Source: an uncultured Veillonella sp.
GTDB taxonomy: Bacteria > Bacillota > Negativicutes > Veillonellales > Veillonellaceae
Length of the DNA: 6,076 bases
Direction of reading: 5' to 3'
Assembly: GCA_900766125.1 (NCBI GenBank)
Contig: CAAFUD010000285.1
Location: 1-6,076 of the forward strand
The translations under genes were made by a program, and so were the position numbers. The notes beneath the pieces were generated by a model. It had not been told where the DNA came from, searched no databases, and was given only the letters and a program-made list of their open reading frames with translations. Below are positions 4,341 through 6,076 of the stretch, piece after piece. Position 1 is the stretch's first letter, and each line of letters begins with the position of its first letter.

Positions 4341-4379
4341 TATTTCTTATACCCAAATTTAAGCTAAGGAGGACATATT

Positions 4380-5474
4380 ATGGCCATGAAACGTGCCAAC
4401 GGTTCAGGAACCGTATATAAAATGAAGCACAAGCAGTTACGAAAGCCCTACCGGGCGGTAGTAACCTATGGATACGATGCCAATGGTAAGGCTATTCGTA
4501 AGTCGGTAGGCACCTTTGCGACACAAAAGGAAGCTTACACAGCTCTTGCCCTCTACTCTACCAATCTGCCGCAAGAAGAGCAACGTAAAATTACGTTTGG
4601 CCAATGCTTTGAGTGGCGGATTGAAGAAGCAGAACGCCAGGGGTTGTCTGCTGGTAGAATGAAGATCATTCATACAATACAGAAGATGGTTAGTCATCTT
4701 AACAATATAGAGATGAAGAATATGCGTGCTGCACATTTCCAGCCTATATTCGATAAATCAACTCACACTAAATCGTATCAAAAGTTAATCAAGGCTATTA
4801 TTGTGTCTGTAGGTACGCTAGCCGTAAAACAGGAAATCATTCCTAGGAACTACTTCTCCGATATTATTATCAATAAGAATGCTACGCCAATCAAGAAGGC
4901 TAACATTTTTTCAAATTCGGCCCTCTACGCTCTTTGGCAACACTCCGACGACATAATTGCCAAGCTAACATTGATATACGCCTACACGGGGCTCAGATTA
5001 AACGAATTGCAGACTATACGACTCGATGATATCCATTTGAAAGAACGATACATGATTGGCGGCTCTAAAACGGAAGCCGGTAAAGACCGATGCATTCCGA
5101 TTGCGGAATGTATCTACCCCTTTATCAAGGAACTATATCAACAGGCTCAATTTAAGCGTGTAGAGTGCCTTTTGGATAAGGTGATACATAAGGATACCTT
5201 CAGGCGTGAAATGCAGCGTATGTGCAAAACTCTTAATTTAGGAGAACATAAACCGCATGATACACGCCACACCTTCATATCGATGGCCAGCAATATTGGA
5301 ATCGATGAAATTATCATCAAACGAATCGTTGGTCACGCAAGTAAGGATAATATCACCCAGGAAGTTTACACGCACAAAACTATACAACAATACATTGATG
5401 CGGTTAACCGATTACCCTACGGTGAAGCCCTCCTAAAAGGTGAGCAACGGTTGAGCAACGCTGGCGAAATGTAG
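4380..5474 (+). CDS. int: Tyrosine integrase of phage/ICE type
   Basis: A 364-aa site-specific recombinase that integrates and excises the element at att sites. Residues 8-60 form the AP2-like arm-binding domain (GSGTVYKMKHKQ, YRAVVTYGYDANGK, GTFATQKEAYTAL). Residues about 72-165 are the core-binding SAM-like domain. Residues 175-350 are the catalytic domain, with Arg206 in TGLRLNEL, Lys230 in GGSKTEAGK, His293 and Arg296 in PHDTRHTF, His319 in VGHAS and the nucleophile Tyr330 in QEVYTHK. All expected catalytic residues are present and the length is normal, so the protein should be active. The ATG at 4380 has AAGGAGG seven bases upstream; Met3 is a less likely start. It is the last gene before a bidirectional terminator and a probable host gene, so it marks the element's right end. 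Confidence 0.93.
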   Translation: MAMKRANGSGTVYKMKHKQLRKPYRAVVTYGYDANGKAIRKSVGTFATQKEAYTALALYSTNLPQEEQRKITFGQCFEWRIEEAERQGLSAGRMKIIHTIQKMVSHLNNIEMKNMRAAHFQPIFDKSTHTKSYQKLIKAIIVSVGTLAVKQEIIPRNYFSDIIINKNATPIKKANIFSNSALYALWQHSDDIIAKLTLIYAYTGLRLNELQTIRLDDIHLKERYMIGGSKTEAGKDRCIPIAECIYPFIKELYQQAQFKRVECLLDKVIHKDTFRREMQRMCKTLNLGEHKPHDTRHTFISMASNIGIDEIIIKRIVGHASKDNITQEVYTHKTIQQYIDAVNRLPYGEALLKGEQRLSNAGEM

Positions 5475-5547
5475 TGATTTTTGCTAATTTCGAAAAATAA
5501 AAAAGCCAGTAAACATAAGTGTTTACTGGCTTTCTACGTTTGTGTTC
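5475..5547. other. Likely element-chromosome junction (attachment site region)
   Basis: The integrase ends at 5474 and the probable host ferredoxin ends at 5548, so the attachment core should fall within or near this stretch. The hairpin 5502-5533 is the only structured sequence here. No second copy of the core is visible because the other end of the element is outside the window. Confidence 0.35.
5502..5533. terminator. Bidirectional terminator between integrase and ferredoxin
   Basis: Perfect 14-bp arms, AAAGCCAGTAAACA (5502-5515) and TGTTTACTGGCTTT (5520-5533), with loop TAAG. On the minus strand the stem is followed by TTTATTTTTCG, a strong U-tract, so it chiefly ends the ferredoxin mRNA. 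On the plus strand the T-run is shorter (CTTTC), giving a weaker stop for the integrase. Confidence 0.85.
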
Positions 5548-5712
5548 TTATTCAGCGGAAATTACAGATACTGGGCAAACGGATTCGCAAGAACCGCAAT
5601 CGATGCAAGTATCGTTGATTTCATATTTAGTTTCGCCTTCAGAAATAGCAGAAACTGGGCAAACAGATGCGCAAGAACCACATTTAATGCAACCATCAGC
5701 AATAACTCTCAT
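5548..5712 (-). CDS. 2[4Fe-4S] ferredoxin, clostridial type
   Basis: A 54-aa cytoplasmic electron carrier with two cluster motifs: C8-x2-C11-x2-C14-x3-C18-P (GCIKCGSCASVCP) and C36-x2-C39-x2-C42-x3-C46-P (TCIDCGSCESVCP). The halves are a clear internal duplication, and the length is that of clostridial 8Fe-8S ferredoxins. It would pass low-potential electrons between enzymes such as pyruvate:ferredoxin oxidoreductase and hydrogenase in an anaerobe (family knowledge). The ATG at 5712 has GGAGGT just upstream on the minus strand. It is monocistronic: its own promoter at 5791-5819 and a strong terminator at 5502-5533. It is probably a chromosomal housekeeping gene next to the element rather than cargo. 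The plus-strand frame over the same bases is only its antisense shadow. Confidence 0.95.
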   Translation of the reverse strand: MRVIADGCIKCGSCASVCPVSAISEGETKYEINDTCIDCGSCESVCPVSVISAE

Positions 5713-5790
5713 AATTAGGACCTCCATAAAAATATAGATCAGAACTTTTTATTATCATTTAGAAAGGCACTTGCCTCAACTTATGTTCTC

Positions 5791-5819
5791 ATTATCACAC
5801 AGTTCTTTTTGAAAGTCAA
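5791..5819 (-). promoter_or_regulatory. Promoter of the ferredoxin gene
   Basis: On the minus strand TTGACT (5814-5819), a 17-base spacer and GATAAT (5791-5796), each one base from consensus. The leader to the ATG at 5712 is about 75 nt. The -10 is part of GATAATGAGAAC, which resembles part of a Fur-box array (GATAATGATAAT), so iron-dependent control is possible. Confidence 0.7.
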
Positions 5820-6076
5820 ATGAAAATGATAAAAAACTGTATATATTTTTGCATATTACTTTTTCATTTTTATCATACAAAGCCTATGTTTATAGGTATT
5901 TTGATATTACTTTTCATTTAATTAATTGAATATGATACTCAATAAATGAGAATGTTGTAATTATCAATTTTATAAAATCCTAATCATTATAATAGGAATT
6001 TAATTATCAATATTTATTATCATAAAAACTATTTTTTTATTACAACAGATTTAACGCTTATCTATATTTTAATCTA
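5820..6076. other. AT-rich intergenic region with Fur-box-like fragments, no gene seen
   Basis: No reading frame with a plausible start and ribosome binding site is visible on either strand. The stretch is very AT-rich and repeatedly contains pieces such as GAAAATGATAA (5822-5832), TTTTTATCATA, TGAGAATG, ATTATCAAT and TTATTATCATAA. These resemble halves of the Fur/PerR consensus. An imperfect hairpin, CCTA/TAGG around ATCATTATAA, lies near 5979-5996. It may be the control region of a divergent gene beyond the right edge. Confidence 0.35.

Larger units (their letters stand above)
4225..4367. repeat. 13-bp direct repeat bracketing a 117-bp insert
   Basis: AAATTTAAGCTAA occurs at 4225-4237, spanning the Abi stop codon, and again at 4355-4367, running into the integrase ribosome binding site. 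Removing one copy and the bases between would place the Abi stop directly before AAGGAGG of the integrase gene. The insert carries a minus-strand promoter, a leftward terminator and a 10-bp inverted repeat. It looks like a small acquired module, but the mechanism is unknown. Confidence 0.6.

Noticed and set aside
4437..4736. 99-codon minus-strand frame inside the integrase gene.
   Set aside because: Antisense to the arm-binding and core-binding domains of a complete integrase; no supporting start signal.
5519..5737. A 72-codon plus-strand frame after the integrase.
   Set aside because: It is antisense to the ferredoxin, whose cysteine motifs, ribosome binding site, promoter and terminator are all clear; the plus-strand frame has no ribosome binding site and begins inside the terminator hairpin.

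Overview
This window looks like the right-hand end of an integrated mobile element (prophage or similar) in a low-GC, probably anaerobic Firmicute. The reasons are AT-rich DNA, strong AGGAGG-type ribosome binding sites, an 8Fe-8S clostridial-type ferredoxin, and a lysogeny-style module ending in a tyrosine integrase. A Negativicute such as Veillonella fits the overall look, but this is an impression and not something the sequence proves.

Left part (1-823), minus strand: a leftward early operon read outward from the control region. It holds a Cro-like or DUF739-like small HTH protein (441-647, probably GTG start), a second XRE-type HTH protein (98-346) with its own promoter, and a coupled small membrane protein that runs off the left edge. 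The divergent control region (about 684-823) contains a perfect 18-bp palindrome overlapping the rightward promoter. Rightward from there lie a CI-like repressor whose LexA/S24-type domain has lost its catalytic residues (824-1480) and a two-repeat secreted, probable lipoprotein (1580-2170).

Middle (2171-4379), cargo: a 512-bp non-coding stretch holds the lipoprotein terminator, two copies of a 20-bp perfect palindrome centred on GACGTC, two leftward terminators, and a consensus minus-strand promoter that together define a likely small RNA of about 115 nt. Next come an unrecognised 127-aa beta-rich protein (2683-3066) and then the most notable unit. That unit is a short RNA (about 3105-3180) with its own promoter, a possible pseudoknot and a strong terminator, followed at once by an Abi_2/AbiF-like HEPN protein with an RNAAAH motif (3201-4232, TTG start). 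The layout matches an RNA-antitoxin-type phage defence locus. Between abi and the integrase, a 13-bp direct repeat brackets a 117-bp insert with its own minus-strand promoter and terminator.

Right part (4380-6076): the tyrosine integrase (4380-5474), a bidirectional terminator, then a 54-aa ferredoxin on the minus strand (5548-5712) with a good promoter. The ferredoxin is probably a host gene, so the element boundary most likely lies between 5474 and about 5548. The final 260 bases are AT-rich, without a recognisable gene, and rich in Fur-box-like fragments.

Inferred working model: the repressor and divergent HTH proteins set the lysogenic or active state, the integrase moves the element, and the lipoprotein and Abi/RNA unit are cargo that may protect the lysogen against other phages.
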